33,524 nt of DNA from Chloroflexota bacterium (lineage in GTDB: Bacteria; Chloroflexota; Anaerolineae; UBA3071): assembly GCA_014383605.1 (NCBI GenBank), contig JACNHM010000383.1, positions 1 to 33,524 on the forward strand, in the 5' to 3' direction. Positions 8,473 through 16,407 of the stretch are shown one piece after another. The notes under the pieces were generated by a model, which saw nothing but the letters and a program-made list of their open reading frames with translations, searched no databases and was not told where the DNA came from. The translations under genes were made by a program, and so were the position numbers. Each line of letters opens with the position of its first letter. Position 1 is the first letter of the stretch.

Positions 8473-10122
8473 CTACACCTCCATGACCACCGGCAGGATG
8501 ACGGGCCGGCGGCCGGTCTGCTGGTAGCAGAGCTCGCCCAGCGCATCCTTGATCTTGGCGCTCAGCACTGAGCGCGGCCCCACGTGCTCCAGGGCCTGCC
8601 ACACCTGCTCGCGGGCCAGCTCGATCAATTTCTCGCTGTCGCGCATGTAGACGAAGCCTCTGGAGAGGATCTCCGGTTCTACCAGGATCTCGCCGCTGTC
8701 CATATCCAGGGCAACGATGGCCACCAGGAAGCCATCGCGGGACAGTTGGTAACGATCCCGCAGCACCACGCGGCCGACGTCGCCCACGCCCAGGCCGTCC
8801 ACCAGCACGTGGCTGGCGGCCACCCGCTCTCCCAGATGGCAGGCATCCGCAGCCAGTTCCAGCGATTGCCCGCTCTCGACGACGAAGATGTTCTCGGCGG
8901 GAATGCCGCTTTCCTGCGCCAAACGGGAGTGCAGCACCAGATGCCGATACTCGCCGTGGATGGGCACGAAGTAGCGCGGCCGGGTCAGGTTGAGCATCAG
9001 CTTCTGGTCTTCCTGGCTGCCGTGCCCCGACACGTGCACGGGAGAGAGGAGGTGATAGTTCACATCCGCGCCGGCGCGGAAGAGGTTGTCAATGGTGCGG
9101 TTGATCAGTTCTTCGTTGCCGGGGATGGGCTCGGCGGAAAGGATCACCGTGTCGCCACGGTGCAGGGTGATGTGTCTCTGTTCGCCCATGGCCATGCGCA
9201 CCAACGCCGACGTTGGCTCCCCTTGGCTGCCGGTGCAGACGATGGTCACCTGTGCATCGGGCAGGCCGTTCATCTCCTCCGGCGTCAGCAGTTCATCGGG
9301 ATCAATGTCCAGGTAGCCCAGGTGGCTGGCCATGCGCATGTTCTTGATCATGCTGCGGCCCACGAAACCCACCCGCCGGCCATGCCGGCGGGCGGTGGCG
9401 ATCACCTGTTGCACGCGGGAGACGTTGGAGGCGAAGGTGGCGATGATCACTCGCCCCGGTGCGGCGCTGAACACTCCTTCGAGGGCCTCGCCGACCTCCT
9501 TCTCCGAAGGGGTGAAGCCGGGCAGTTCGGCGTTGGTGGAGTCGGATAACAGCAGCAGCACGCCGCGGTCGCCCAGTTCCTGCAATTTGGCGAAATCGGT
9601 CAACTGACCGTCCACAGGATGGGGGTCGAACTTGAAGTCGCCGGAATGCACCACCAGCCCCACGGGGGTCGTGATGGCCAGTCCGACGGTGTCGGGAATG
9701 GAATGGCAGACGTGGAAGAACTCCACGCCGAACGATCCCAGCGACAGCACATCACGCGGCCTGATGGTGTGCAGCTCCACGCGATCCAGCAGGTGATGTT
9801 CCCGCAGCTTCACCTCGGCCAGGCCGAGGGTCAGTTGTGTGCCGTAGACGGGCGCATCCACTTTGGAGAGGACGTAGGGCAGCGCACCAATGTGGTCTTC
9901 GTGACCGTGGGTAAGGATGATGGCTCGCAGCCGTTCCGGCTGCTCCGTCACGTAGGAAATATCGGGGATGACGATGTCAATGCCCAGCATGTCGTTTTCG
10001 GGGAACATGAGGCCGGCATCAATGAGCAGCATCTCCTCGCCATACTCGAGGGCCATCATGTTCTTGCCGATCTCGCCCACGCCGCCCAGCGGCACGATTC
10101 GCAAACGCTCTCTTTCGCTCAT
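8473..10122 (-). CDS. rnj: Ribonuclease J
   Basis: Metallo-beta-lactamase/beta-CASP ribonuclease with 5' exonuclease and endonuclease activity in mRNA decay and rRNA maturation. The zinc motif HGHEDH is at residues 72-77. Other visible family elements are LIDAGLMFPENDMLGID, SGDFKFDPHPVDG, the beta-CASP run STNAELPG, and HVSGHGSQEDQ. The C-terminal domain ends with the ALGELCYQQTGRRPVILPVVMEV stretch usual for the family. At 549 residues it is full length. It starts at an ATG with GGAGA 5 nt upstream. It is last in the tsaE-tsaB-rimI-udg-rnj set, and the gap before it is filled by a short-unit repeat array. Confidence 0.96.
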   Translation of the reverse strand: MSERERLRIVPLGGVGEIGKNMMALEYGEEMLLIDAGLMFPENDMLGIDIVIPDISYVTEQPERLRAIILTHGHEDHIGALPYVLSKVDAPVYGTQLTLGLAEVKLREHHLLDRVELHTIRPRDVLSLGSFGVEFFHVCHSIPDTVGLAITTPVGLVVHSGDFKFDPHPVDGQLTDFAKLQELGDRGVLLLLSDSTNAELPGFTPSEKEVGEALEGVFSAAPGRVIIATFASNVSRVQQVIATARRHGRRVGFVGRSMIKNMRMASHLGYLDIDPDELLTPEEMNGLPDAQVTIVCTGSQGEPTSALVRMAMGEQRHITLHRGDTVILSAEPIPGNEELINRTIDNLFRAGADVNYHLLSPVHVSGHGSQEDQKLMLNLTRPRYFVPIHGEYRHLVLHSRLAQESGIPAENIFVVESGQSLELAADACHLGERVAASHVLVDGLGVGDVGRVVLRDRYQLSRDGFLVAIVALDMDSGEILVEPEILSRGFVYMRDSEKLIELAREQVWQALEHVGPRSVLSAKIKDALGELCYQQTGRRPVILPVVMEV

Positions 10123-10137
10123 AATCTCTCCGCCTTT

Positions 10138-10236
10138 GAGTTCGGAGTTCGGGGTTCGGAGTCTGGCGTCAAGTACCGAACCCCGAACGTGGAACGTCCC
10201 TTGTCTCCTTGTCTACTTGTGTACTTGTCTACTTGC
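10138..10236. repeat. Heptad array followed by octad array, udg-rnj junction
   Basis: 10138-10200 divides into nine 7-bp units, beginning GAGTTCG, GAGTTCG and passing over to the inverted theme (GTACCGA, ACCCCGA). From 10201 the period becomes 8 bp: TTGTCTCC, then TTGTCTAC-type units to 10232. The array fills the junction up to the udg stop codon. Confidence 0.85.
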
Positions 10237-10857
10237 TTAGAACAAACTCAACTGCTCGTATGTCTCCTCCGGCTCCGGCATCTCCATCTCCACTCCCTCC
10301 AGTTCCTCCAGCAGTTCGGGGATGCGTTTCATGTCCTCTTCGATCAAGGGACGCCAGCGAGGCTGGTGCAGGGCGGCGGCAGGGTGGAACATGGGGTAGA
10401 AGATCCGCCCTCCTGACCGCTTGGGCTGGCCGTGGATGCGAGAGATGCTGGCTCCTGGAAAGTAGCGGGCCATGGAAAAGCGGCCCAGGGTGATGATGAT
10501 GCGCGGCTGGATCAGGTCAATCTGTTTGTCCAGGTAAGGACGGCAGGCAGCGATCTCGTCCGGCTGCGGGTCGCGGTTGCCCGGCGGCCGGCACTTGATG
10601 ACGTTGGCGATGAACACGTCTTCCCGCTTCATGTTGATGCTGGCCAGCAGTTCGTCCAGAAACTTGCCCGCCGCGCCCACGAAGGGCCGCCCCTGACGAT
10701 CTTCGTGAAAGCCTGGGGCCTCGCCGATGAACATGATCTGGGCATCGGCAGGGCCTTCGCCGGGCACGGCGCGGTTGCGCATTCGTCCCAACGGACAGCG
10801 CTGGCAGGCGGTGATTTGTCGGTTCAGAGTCTCCAGTTCTTTGGCTGCTTCGGACAT
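10237..10857 (-). CDS. udg: Uracil-DNA glycosylase, family 4 (iron-sulphur type)
   Basis: Base-excision repair enzyme that removes uracil from DNA. The four cluster-binding cysteines fall at residues 18, 21, 89 and 105 (CQRC ... KC ... AC), with the spacing of thermophile-type family-4 enzymes. The catalytic loop GEAPG is at 45-49, and MFHPAAALHQ is the C-terminal DNA-binding loop. The frame extends 40 codons further upstream without family resemblance. Two adjacent ATGs exist (10860, 10857), and the second has the better distance (5 nt) from GGGAGG. Length is 206 residues. It lies between rimI and rnj on the same strand and is probably co-transcribed. Confidence 0.93.
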   Translation of the reverse strand: MSEAAKELETLNRQITACQRCPLGRMRNRAVPGEGPADAQIMFIGEAPGFHEDRQGRPFVGAAGKFLDELLASINMKREDVFIANVIKCRPPGNRDPQPDEIAACRPYLDKQIDLIQPRIIITLGRFSMARYFPGASISRIHGQPKRSGGRIFYPMFHPAAALHQPRWRPLIEEDMKRIPELLEELEGVEMEMPEPEETYEQLSLF

Positions 10858-10915
10858 CATATCCTCCCTGTGGGAAACGTGCAGGCCAACGCGCACGTGG
10901 CTGGATGTCTCATCA

Positions 10916-11518
10916 TCACGACGCAGCTCGTGATGCCTGGTGCGTATGACGTGTCGCCTGCGGCGGAGGCAGGGCAAACTGCGCCTGTAGCCGCCGCCGC
11001 GCGGCCACCCGCCGTTTCTGCAACATGGCCCTTACGATCGGGGTGCGCATGCCTTCCAGGGTCATGATCAACCCATCTTCACCCGTGTCGCTGTAGTAGC
11101 GACGACGACGGCCGACCACCCGAAATCCCAGTTTGTGATAGAGCGTCTGCGCGGGTGTGTTGGAGATGCGCACTTCCAGGGTGACCAGTTCCGCCCGCAG
11201 CGCGGCGGCTTGCTGCACCACGCCCAGCAGGATCCACTCTCCCAAGCCGCGCCGCTGCCAGTCCGGGTGCGCGGCGATGGTGCCCACGTGCGCCTCGTCG
11301 CCCCAGAGCCAGAAGCCGGCGTAGCCCAGGAGCGGGGGCATCTCTTCGGCCCAGCCGCGCAGCACGAAGTAGTGGCTGTGCTGATCCTTGCTCAGGTCGT
11401 AGCGAAAGGCATGCGGCGACCACGGTGTGGTGAAAACCGCTCGCTCGATGCGCATGACCTCTTCGACATCACTCAAACGCATGGGCTCGATGGGCGGCGG
11501 CATCTGCTGAGCGGTCAT
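10916..11518 (-). CDS. rimI: RimI-type ribosomal protein S18 alanine N-acetyltransferase
   Basis: GNAT-fold acetyltransferase that in the RimI family acetylates the N-terminus of ribosomal protein S18. The 200 residues contain PMRLSDVEEVMRIERAVFTTPWS at the N-terminus, the acetyl-CoA loop HPDWQRRGLGEWIL and the late motif ISNTPAQTLYHKLGFRVVGRRRRYY. The C-terminal tail of about 45 Arg/Ala/Gln-rich residues is an extension beyond the usual 150-160. Its place directly after tsaB repeats the common tsaE-tsaB-rimI order, which supports the specific call over a generic GNAT. Confidence 0.9.
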   Translation of the reverse strand: MTAQQMPPPIEPMRLSDVEEVMRIERAVFTTPWSPHAFRYDLSKDQHSHYFVLRGWAEEMPPLLGYAGFWLWGDEAHVGTIAAHPDWQRRGLGEWILLGVVQQAAALRAELVTLEVRISNTPAQTLYHKLGFRVVGRRRRYYSDTGEDGLIMTLEGMRTPIVRAMLQKRRVAARRRLQAQFALPPPQATRHTHQASRAAS

Positions 11519-11548
11519 GGCTTGGCCAGAAACTCCCGCACGTTGCTC

Positions 11549-12232
11549 TCACACCCTCTTGGCGATGGCTGGCTCATGCAGATAGAGGGGCGAAAGGGAC
11601 GCTGGATCGTCCCGCTCGCCGCGCTGGTGGCGCGCCCAGGCCAGTTCGGCCAGATAGCCGGCGCGGCGCAGCGTCAGCGCCGGCGAGGCCAGCCGCGCCT
11701 GTTCGCCCAAGCCCTCCCGCAAGGCGGCGGCGGTGCTCGCTCCTATCTCCCCGGCGAACAGGGTCTCCCGCCCGGTGGCGGCAATGGCGGCCACAACCTC
11801 CTCGACGGGCGAGAGGCGATACTCCCCGTGGGGCTGCCACCCGGTTTGCCGCCCATCGTACAGCGCCCAGTAGACCCGCCCGCGGCCCGCCTGCACCACG
11901 GCGCAGACCGGCAGCGGCTGTCCGCGGTGCGGGTAGGCGACGACGTCCAGTGTGGGCACGCCCAGCAGCGGCAGGTCGTGGGCGACGGCCAGTCCTTTGC
12001 CCACGCTGAGGGCGACGCGCAGCCCGGTGAAGGAGCCCGGCCCCAGCGCCACGGCCACGGCAGAAAGCGCCTGCGGCGTCACTCCTGCCTGTTCCAGCAT
12101 GTCCACAAGGCGCGGCATCAACTCCACGGTGTGCTGCTGCGCCGAATGCCAGGTGGCCTCAGAGAGCAGCCGCTGTCCATCGTAGAGGGCGACGCTGGCC
12201 AGACGGGTTGCGGTATCGAGAGCGAGTAACAT
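11549..12232 (-). CDS. tsaB: tRNA t6A biosynthesis protein TsaB
   Basis: Non-catalytic ASKHA-fold partner of TsaD in making N6-threonylcarbamoyl-adenosine on ANN-decoding tRNAs. The N-terminal MLLALDTATRLASVALYDG and the hallmark GPGSFTGLR (about 69-77) are clear. At 227 residues it has normal length. The gap to tsaE (12233-12304) is occupied by a heptad array that begins at the base after this ATG's reading direction. No Shine-Dalgarno is visible before the ATG, so it may be read by reinitiation or as a weak start. tsaD is not in the window. Confidence 0.93.
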   Translation of the reverse strand: MLLALDTATRLASVALYDGQRLLSEATWHSAQQHTVELMPRLVDMLEQAGVTPQALSAVAVALGPGSFTGLRVALSVGKGLAVAHDLPLLGVPTLDVVAYPHRGQPLPVCAVVQAGRGRVYWALYDGRQTGWQPHGEYRLSPVEEVVAAIAATGRETLFAGEIGASTAAALREGLGEQARLASPALTLRRAGYLAELAWARHQRGERDDPASLSPLYLHEPAIAKRV

Positions 12233-12309
12233 GGAACTCGGTTTCAGGTTCCAGGTTCGGAGTTCGGCGTTGACCCCGAACTCCGAACGCCGAACCCTGA
12301 ACTGTCAAC
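12233..12309. repeat. Heptad array at the tsaE-tsaB junction
   Basis: Eleven consecutive 7-bp units in perfect register. The first half has a GGTTCNN theme (GGTTCCA, GGTTCGG) and the second half its complement (TCCGAAC, GCCGAAC). It starts directly at the tsaB start codon and includes the tsaE stop codon (12305-12307). It could fold as a long imperfect hairpin. Confidence 0.9.
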
Positions 12310-12802
12310 TTCCGAACCTTTGCGCTTTCAAATCATTCAACATGGCCACGTGTTGTGCGCCGCAGGCCGCGAAGCGCAGGCCGCGGGTGGTGTGATCCAC
12401 GTAAACCAGGGTCACGTTCAGCCGGTCGGGCGGCAGCAGGGGCTCGATGCGTTCGGCCCATTCCACCACGCAGATGCCATCGCCGCCCAACAACTCGTCC
12501 ATGCCGATGGCCAGCGCTTCGGCCACGCCGTCTTCCTGGAAACGGTAGCAGTCAACGTGGTAGAGCACTGCGCCACCGGCCGTGCGATACTCGTTGACGA
12601 TGATGAACGTGGGACTGGCGACCGGCTCCGCCACGCCCAGCCCGCGGGCGATGCCCTGCGTCAGGCAGGTTTTGCCCGCGCCCAGTTCACCGATGAGGGC
12701 GATGACGTGGCCGGGCTGCAAGAGCCTTCCCAGCCGCTCGCCGATCTCTTGCGTCTTGTCCGCAGTGCCGGTGATCAATTCCAGGGTGAGGTGATGGGCC
12801 AA
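12305..12802 (-). CDS. tsaE: tRNA t6A biosynthesis ATPase TsaE
   Basis: P-loop ATPase needed for turnover of the TsaBDE complex. Walker A GELGAGKT is at residues 38-45, followed by SPTF (63-66), HVDCYR (82-87) and VVEW (112-115), all family hallmarks. Length is 165 residues. The likely start is a TTG at 12802; no ATG or GTG in frame fits the alignment better and the ribosome site (AAGGAA, about 11 nt upstream) is weak. The last codons and the stop overlap a heptad array. It is first in the cluster, 70 nt downstream of a good promoter. Confidence 0.92.
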   Translation of the reverse strand: MAHHLTLELITGTADKTQEIGERLGRLLQPGHVIALIGELGAGKTCLTQGIARGLGVAEPVASPTFIIVNEYRTAGGAVLYHVDCYRFQEDGVAEALAIGMDELLGGDGICVVEWAERIEPLLPPDRLNVTLVYVDHTTRGLRFAACGAQHVAMLNDLKAQRFGS

Positions 12803-12871
12803 CGGGTATCTGGTTCCTTGCTGGATGCTCCAAGCTGGTCAGCCGATGAAGCCGCTGGAACCAACGAGCCC

Positions 12872-12900
12872 ATTATACCTCGATTGGCGGTTGGAGACAA
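12872..12900 (-). promoter_or_regulatory. Promoter of the tsaE-tsaB-rimI-udg-rnj cluster
   Basis: Minus strand: TTGTCT (12895-12900), 17-bp spacer, TATAAT (12872-12877). Divergent from the rdgB promoter about 50 bp away. Confidence 0.65.
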
Positions 12901-12952
12901 CTGACGATCCTCGCTTCATGGTAGCGGTGCTGCTGTGCCATGCGATGGGCGG

Positions 12953-12981
12953 TTGACAGCTCAGCAGGGAGGTGGTACAAT
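12953..12981 (+). promoter_or_regulatory. Near-consensus promoter of rdgB
   Basis: TTGACA (12953-12958), 17-bp spacer, TACAAT (12976-12981). The predicted start near 12988 lies upstream of the AAGGAG/ATG at 13003-13015 but downstream of an in-frame ATG at 12980. It therefore decides the rdgB start. Confidence 0.8.
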
Positions 12982-13012
12982 GCTGACAACGATGTCCACG
13001 ACAAGGAGAACG

Positions 13013-13639
13013 ATGCGCAAACTGCTGGTCGCCACTCACAACGCCGGCAAAGTGCGGGAATACCGCCAGTTGCTGGCCGATCTGCCGCTGGAGGTCACCT
13101 ACCTCGACGCCGAGGGTATTGAGTTCGACGTGGAGGAGACAGGGGAGAGCTTCGCCGAGAACGCCGTGCTGAAGGCCACCGCCTATGCCGCGACCACCGG
13201 CCTGTGGACCTGGGCCGACGACAGCGGGCTGGAAGTGGACGCGCTGGACGGTGCGCCGGGGATACGCTCCAGCCGCTACGCCGGGCCGGGGGCCTCGGAC
13301 GAGGATCGCTACCGCAAGCTGCTGCGGGAACTCGATGGCGTCCCCTGGGAGGAGCGCACGACCCGCTTCCGCTGTGTGGTGGCCCTCGCCACGCCGGAGG
13401 GGGAGGTGCGCGCCGCGCCCGGCCGCTGCGAGGGGATCATCGGTTACGAGCCTAAAGGCAGCCACGGCTTCGGTTACGACCCCGTCTTTTTCATGCCCGA
13501 GTTCGGTTGCACCATGGCCGAGCTGGCTCCGGAGGTGAAAAACCGCGTCAGCCATCGCGGGCAAGCAGCACAGGAAGCGAAACGGCTGTTGCAGGAGATG
13601 TTGGACGCGAGTGGCCAAGACTCGTTGGAGGTCTCCTGA
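13013..13639 (+). CDS. rdgB: RdgB/HAM1 non-canonical purine NTP pyrophosphatase
   Basis: Hydrolyses dITP, XTP and related damaged nucleotides to monophosphates, keeping them out of DNA. The 208 residues begin MRKLLVATHNAGKVREY, the substrate-binding start of the family. They continue with SFAENAVLKA, the catalytic ADDSGLEVDAL and GYDPVF near the C-terminus. The open frame extends 26 codons upstream, but AAGGAG 4 nt before 13013 and the promoter position fix this start. An ornithine-cyclodeaminase-family gene follows after 71 bp on the same strand. Confidence 0.96.
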   Translation: MRKLLVATHNAGKVREYRQLLADLPLEVTYLDAEGIEFDVEETGESFAENAVLKATAYAATTGLWTWADDSGLEVDALDGAPGIRSSRYAGPGASDEDRYRKLLRELDGVPWEERTTRFRCVVALATPEGEVRAAPGRCEGIIGYEPKGSHGFGYDPVFFMPEFGCTMAELAPEVKNRVSHRGQAAQEAKRLLQEMLDASGQDSLEVS

Positions 13640-13690
13640 AGCTGTTTCAGGTTCGAAGGTTTCAAGTTCCAGGTTCCTTGTTGACTTGTC
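13640..13690. repeat. Short-unit array, rdgB to cyclodeaminase junction
   Basis: It begins after the rdgB stop and runs close to the next ribosome site (GGGAG, 13699-13703). Units are of about 7 bp on an AGGTTCG/CAAGTTC theme. The tail switches to the CTTGTTGACTTGTC theme seen in the octad arrays. Confidence 0.7.
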
Positions 13691-13710
13691 GCCTGGCAGG
13701 GAGAGAAACC

Positions 13711-14700
13711 ATGCACATACACCTGTTATCCAAAGCCGACGTGCAACAGGCCATCACCATGCACCAGGCCATCGAGGTGGTGAAGGAGGCTTTCGCCCAG
13801 CTTTCGACAGGGCAGGCCACGGTGCCGCTGCGCGTGCCGCTGGAAGTGCCGGAGCGGGACGCGGTGACCCTGTTCATGCCCGCCTACCTGGCTGCCAGCG
13901 GCGGGATGGGCGCCAAGGTGGTGTCCGTCTTCCCGCACAACGCTGAGCTAGGGTTGCCCACCATCCACGCTGTGGTGGTGCTGGTGAACTCGGCCACCGG
14001 TCAGCCACAGGCGCTGCTCGACGGCACCTATCTGACGGCGCTGCGCACGGGCGCGGTCAGCGGCGCGGCCACCGACTTCCTGGCCCGGCCCGACGCCCGC
14101 ACGGTGGCCATCTTCGGTGCCGGAGCGCAGGGTCGCACGCAACTGGCGGCCGTCTGCGCGGTGCGGGACATCGAGCAGGCCTGGGTGTATGACACACACG
14201 TGGCGGCAGCGGAACGATACGTGCGGGAGTTGCGTGGACAGCCGGGCATGCCGCCGTGTCTGGACGTGGCTACCTCCCCCGCGGCGGCGGTGCGAGAGGC
14301 GGATGTCATCTGCACGGCCACCACTTCTCACAGTCCCGTCTTCGACAGCGGCGACGTGCGGCCAGGAACGCACATCAACGCGGTGGGCGCGTTCACGCCG
14401 GAGATGCAAGAGGTGGACGTGGCGGGACTGCGGGCGGGGCGCATCGTCGTGGACAGTCGTGAAGCCTGCCTGGCCGAGGCCGGCGATCTCATCATCCCCT
14501 TGCGCCAGAGGCTGATTACCGAAGCCGAGGCCTGGACGGAACTGGGCGAGATCGCCGCTGGCCAGTCGCCCGGACGTCAGTCTCTCGATGAAATCACCTA
14601 TTTCAAATCCGTGGGCAACGCCGTGCAGGATGTGAGCGTAGGGCAGGCCGTGCTGGCAGCAGCGCGGCAATTGGGTCTGGGGATAGAAGTCGAGTTGTGA
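13711..14700 (+). CDS. Ornithine cyclodeaminase / mu-crystallin family dehydrogenase
   Basis: NAD(P)-dependent enzyme family that includes ornithine cyclodeaminase, alanine dehydrogenase and delta1-piperideine/pyrroline-2-carboxylate reductases. The 329 residues show MGAKVVSVFP with the substrate-binding lysine. They also show LDGTYLTALRTGAVSG, the nucleotide-binding FGAGAQGRTQLAAV (about 132-145) and INAVGAFTPEMQEVD. The substrate cannot be assigned from sequence alone. The start at 13711 has GGGAG 7 nt upstream; the longer upstream frame overlaps rdgB and is not family-like. Probably in one transcript with rdgB. Confidence 0.92.
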   Translation: MHIHLLSKADVQQAITMHQAIEVVKEAFAQLSTGQATVPLRVPLEVPERDAVTLFMPAYLAASGGMGAKVVSVFPHNAELGLPTIHAVVVLVNSATGQPQALLDGTYLTALRTGAVSGAATDFLARPDARTVAIFGAGAQGRTQLAAVCAVRDIEQAWVYDTHVAAAERYVRELRGQPGMPPCLDVATSPAAAVREADVICTATTSHSPVFDSGDVRPGTHINAVGAFTPEMQEVDVAGLRAGRIVVDSREACLAEAGDLIIPLRQRLITEAEAWTELGEIAAGQSPGRQSLDEITYFKSVGNAVQDVSVGQAVLAAARQLGLGIEVEL

Positions 14701-14746
14701 GGAAACAAGTACACAAGTAGACATGGAAACAAGAGGGCATCCTTGT
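14701..14746. repeat. Octad array filling a convergent junction
   Basis: It starts at the base after the cyclodeaminase stop and ends at the stop of the convergent gene at 14747. Units of 8 bp: GGAAACAA, GTACACAA, GTAGACAT, GGAAACAA, then GAGGGCAT and the inverted CCTTGTCTAC. The whole gap is array. Confidence 0.85.
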
Positions 14747-15562
14747 CTACTTTGGTGCAAAGACCCAGATGAGTGCCAGGCTGACAGCGGCCACGAATCC
14801 GAACTCCAGCAGCACTCGCCGGGTCAGCCGCCGCAACAGCCCCTGGTATGCCACTCCCACCAACAGGTAGAAGCCGATCAGGAGCAGCAGCCCGCCCGTG
14901 AGGCCCGGCAGTCGCCAGTAGTTCAGAGCCCAGGTGGCTTCGCCCAACACCACGCCGACGATGAGAGCATAGAGGGCCACGAAGCGCAGGGGTTTCTCTG
15001 TGCCACGCAGCACCTCCACTGCCAACAGCGCGCTGATGCCCACGATGAGCGTGGCCGAGAAGAGGCTGCGGGCCCGCTGCCGGTACACGCCGAGGAAGAG
15101 GATCAAGACCGCGGCGTAGGTCAGCAGGTTGAGGGCGATGCGGGCAGGACGGTACCCTGTCCCTTCGGAGGCGATGGCATGGAACGTGGCCGCCAGGGTC
15201 ACTCCCAGGACCACGGCGGTCAGGCCCAAGCCGGCCAGCCAGGTGAGGCGTGTGGGCGCTGTGGGCAGCAGGAGGGCGGCCACCAGGACCACCGCGCAGG
15301 GCAGGGCCCAGAAGACCCAGCGGTTGCGCAAGCGGCCGGCCCGCGCCAACGGGTGAGCCCGCACGACGGCCTCGGTAGCGCTAGTGGTCAGGGCGACCAG
15401 AAGCGCTCCCAGCAGCGTGTTGGCCGAAAGCTCCACGCTGAGAGGTGAGCCAAAGGCGATCCAGATCAGCGTGGTGCTGGGCATCTTCACCAGCAGCGTG
15501 ACCGTCAGACCCAGCAGCACGATCCAGACGGCCACGCTGATGCGATCGCGGTAGTCTACCAT
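14747..15562 (-). CDS. Unrecognised multi-pass membrane protein
   Basis: Not recognised with confidence; possibly one of the Chloroflexota-specific membrane DUF families. The 271 residues contain about eight hydrophobic helices separated by short Arg-rich loops (for example AHPLARAGRLRNRW and GVYRQRARSLF), with no signal peptide, cysteine pair or catalytic motif visible. It ends in VFAPK. The start at 15562 gives MVDYRDRISVAVWIV. A promoter at 15569-15596 would begin transcription at or beside the A of this ATG, and no ribosome site precedes it, so the message is probably leaderless. It faces the cyclodeaminase gene tail to tail and runs divergently from the prepilin peptidase. Confidence 0.8.
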   Translation of the reverse strand: MVDYRDRISVAVWIVLLGLTVTLLVKMPSTTLIWIAFGSPLSVELSANTLLGALLVALTTSATEAVVRAHPLARAGRLRNRWVFWALPCAVVLVAALLLPTAPTRLTWLAGLGLTAVVLGVTLAATFHAIASEGTGYRPARIALNLLTYAAVLILFLGVYRQRARSLFSATLIVGISALLAVEVLRGTEKPLRFVALYALIVGVVLGEATWALNYWRLPGLTGGLLLLIGFYLLVGVAYQGLLRRLTRRVLLEFGFVAAVSLALIWVFAPK

Positions 15563-15568
15563 GCCGCC

Positions 15569-15596
15569 ATTCTACCTCGTTTGCCGCATTTGTCAA
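15569..15596 (-). promoter_or_regulatory. Promoter giving a probably leaderless mRNA
   Basis: Minus strand: consensus TTGACA (15591-15596), 16-bp spacer, TAGAAT (15569-15574). Only GGCGGC separates the -10 box from the ATG at 15562, so the expected +1 coincides with the start codon. Confidence 0.75.
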
Positions 15597-15605
15597 CTGG
15601 GGGAA

Positions 15606-15645
15606 GTAGACAAGGAAACAAGGAAACAAGGAAACAAGTAGACAA
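15606..15645. repeat. Octad array abutting the prepilin peptidase start codon
   Basis: Five exact 8-bp units: GTAGACAA, three copies of GGAAACAA, then GTAGACAA. The last unit ends one base before the GTG start at 15646. A 7-bp-periodic stretch (AATCTTC, AATATCC, AGTATCT, AGTCCTC; 15669-15696) continues inside the gene. Confidence 0.85.
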
Positions 15646-16407
15646 GTGTCCCAACCTCTACTGCTTCTAATCTTCAATATCCAGTATCTAGTCCTCGGTC
15701 TGCTGGCGGGCGTGGCTCTCAATTTCATCGCCGATCACCTGATGCCCCGAGGAGCAACGTGCGGCTATTGCGGACGACGGCGGGATTACGGCGGGAACTG
15801 GGCTGTGGCTGCCTATCTGCGACGTGGGGGAAAGTGCATGGGCTGCGCGGCGGTGCTGCCGCTGCGCCCGGTGCTGGTGGAACTGACCTGCGCGGCGGGC
15901 TTGCCGCTGCTGTGGCGGCGGGAAGGCGTCACGCTGCAGGCCGCTTTCCTGGCTGCTTACCTGTTCATCCTTTTGCTGCTCAGCGTCACCGACCTGGAAC
16001 AGCGCCGCATCCCCAACGTGGTCATCTATCCGGCGCTGGGGCTGGCGCTGATCGGCGCCTTCGTGCAGCCCCCAGGCGATTGGCAGAGCGCGCTGCTGGG
16101 CGGGACGGTGGCTTTGGCCTTCTTCTCGCTGCTGTACTGGATGGGGATAGGATTTGCGCTGCTGGTGCGGCGCAGAGTGCCGGCGCTGGGCGCGGGCGAC
16201 GTCAAGTTAGCCACCTTCGTGGGGCTGGTGACCGGCTGGCCGGGTGTGGTTGTGGCTCTGGGGCTGGGCATACTGGCGGCGGCTGTTTGTGCTGCCGCGC
16301 TCATCCTCGTGCAGCTTCTGCGCGGGCAGTACCGACCGGGCCAGACGATGCCCTACGGCCCTTTCCTGGCCGCCTGGGCCGCGTTGGTGCTGCTGCTCTC
16401 GGGTTGA
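15646..16407 (+). CDS. Type IV prepilin peptidase (leader peptidase/N-methyltransferase)
   Basis: Membrane aspartic protease that cuts and N-methylates type IV pilin-like preproteins. The 253 residues carry two catalytic aspartates, D116 in SVTDLEQRRIPN and D185 in GAGDVK. Two cysteine pairs (C39/C42 and C64/C67) form the cytoplasmic zinc site. About eight hydrophobic helices are present. It starts at GTG 15646, directly after an octad array, without a clear ribosome site. The first ~17 residues (MSQPLLLLIFNIQY) are partly written by a heptad array, so the true N-terminus is uncertain. No pilin or pilus ATPase gene is nearby. Its possible partners are elsewhere, although the dprA and ComF-like domain genes 2-5 kb away hint at competence. 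Confidence 0.9.
   Translation: MSQPLLLLIFNIQYLVLGLLAGVALNFIADHLMPRGATCGYCGRRRDYGGNWAVAAYLRRGGKCMGCAAVLPLRPVLVELTCAAGLPLLWRREGVTLQAAFLAAYLFILLLLSVTDLEQRRIPNVVIYPALGLALIGAFVQPPGDWQSALLGGTVALAFFSLLYWMGIGFALLVRRRVPALGAGDVKLATFVGLVTGWPGVVVALGLGILAAAVCAAALILVQLLRGQYRPGQTMPYGPFLAAWAALVLLLSG

Noticed and set aside
15606..15645. CRISPR array
   Set aside because: Unit length is 8 bp with no spacers; none of the arrays in the window has 25-40 bp repeats with unique spacers, and no cas genes are present.
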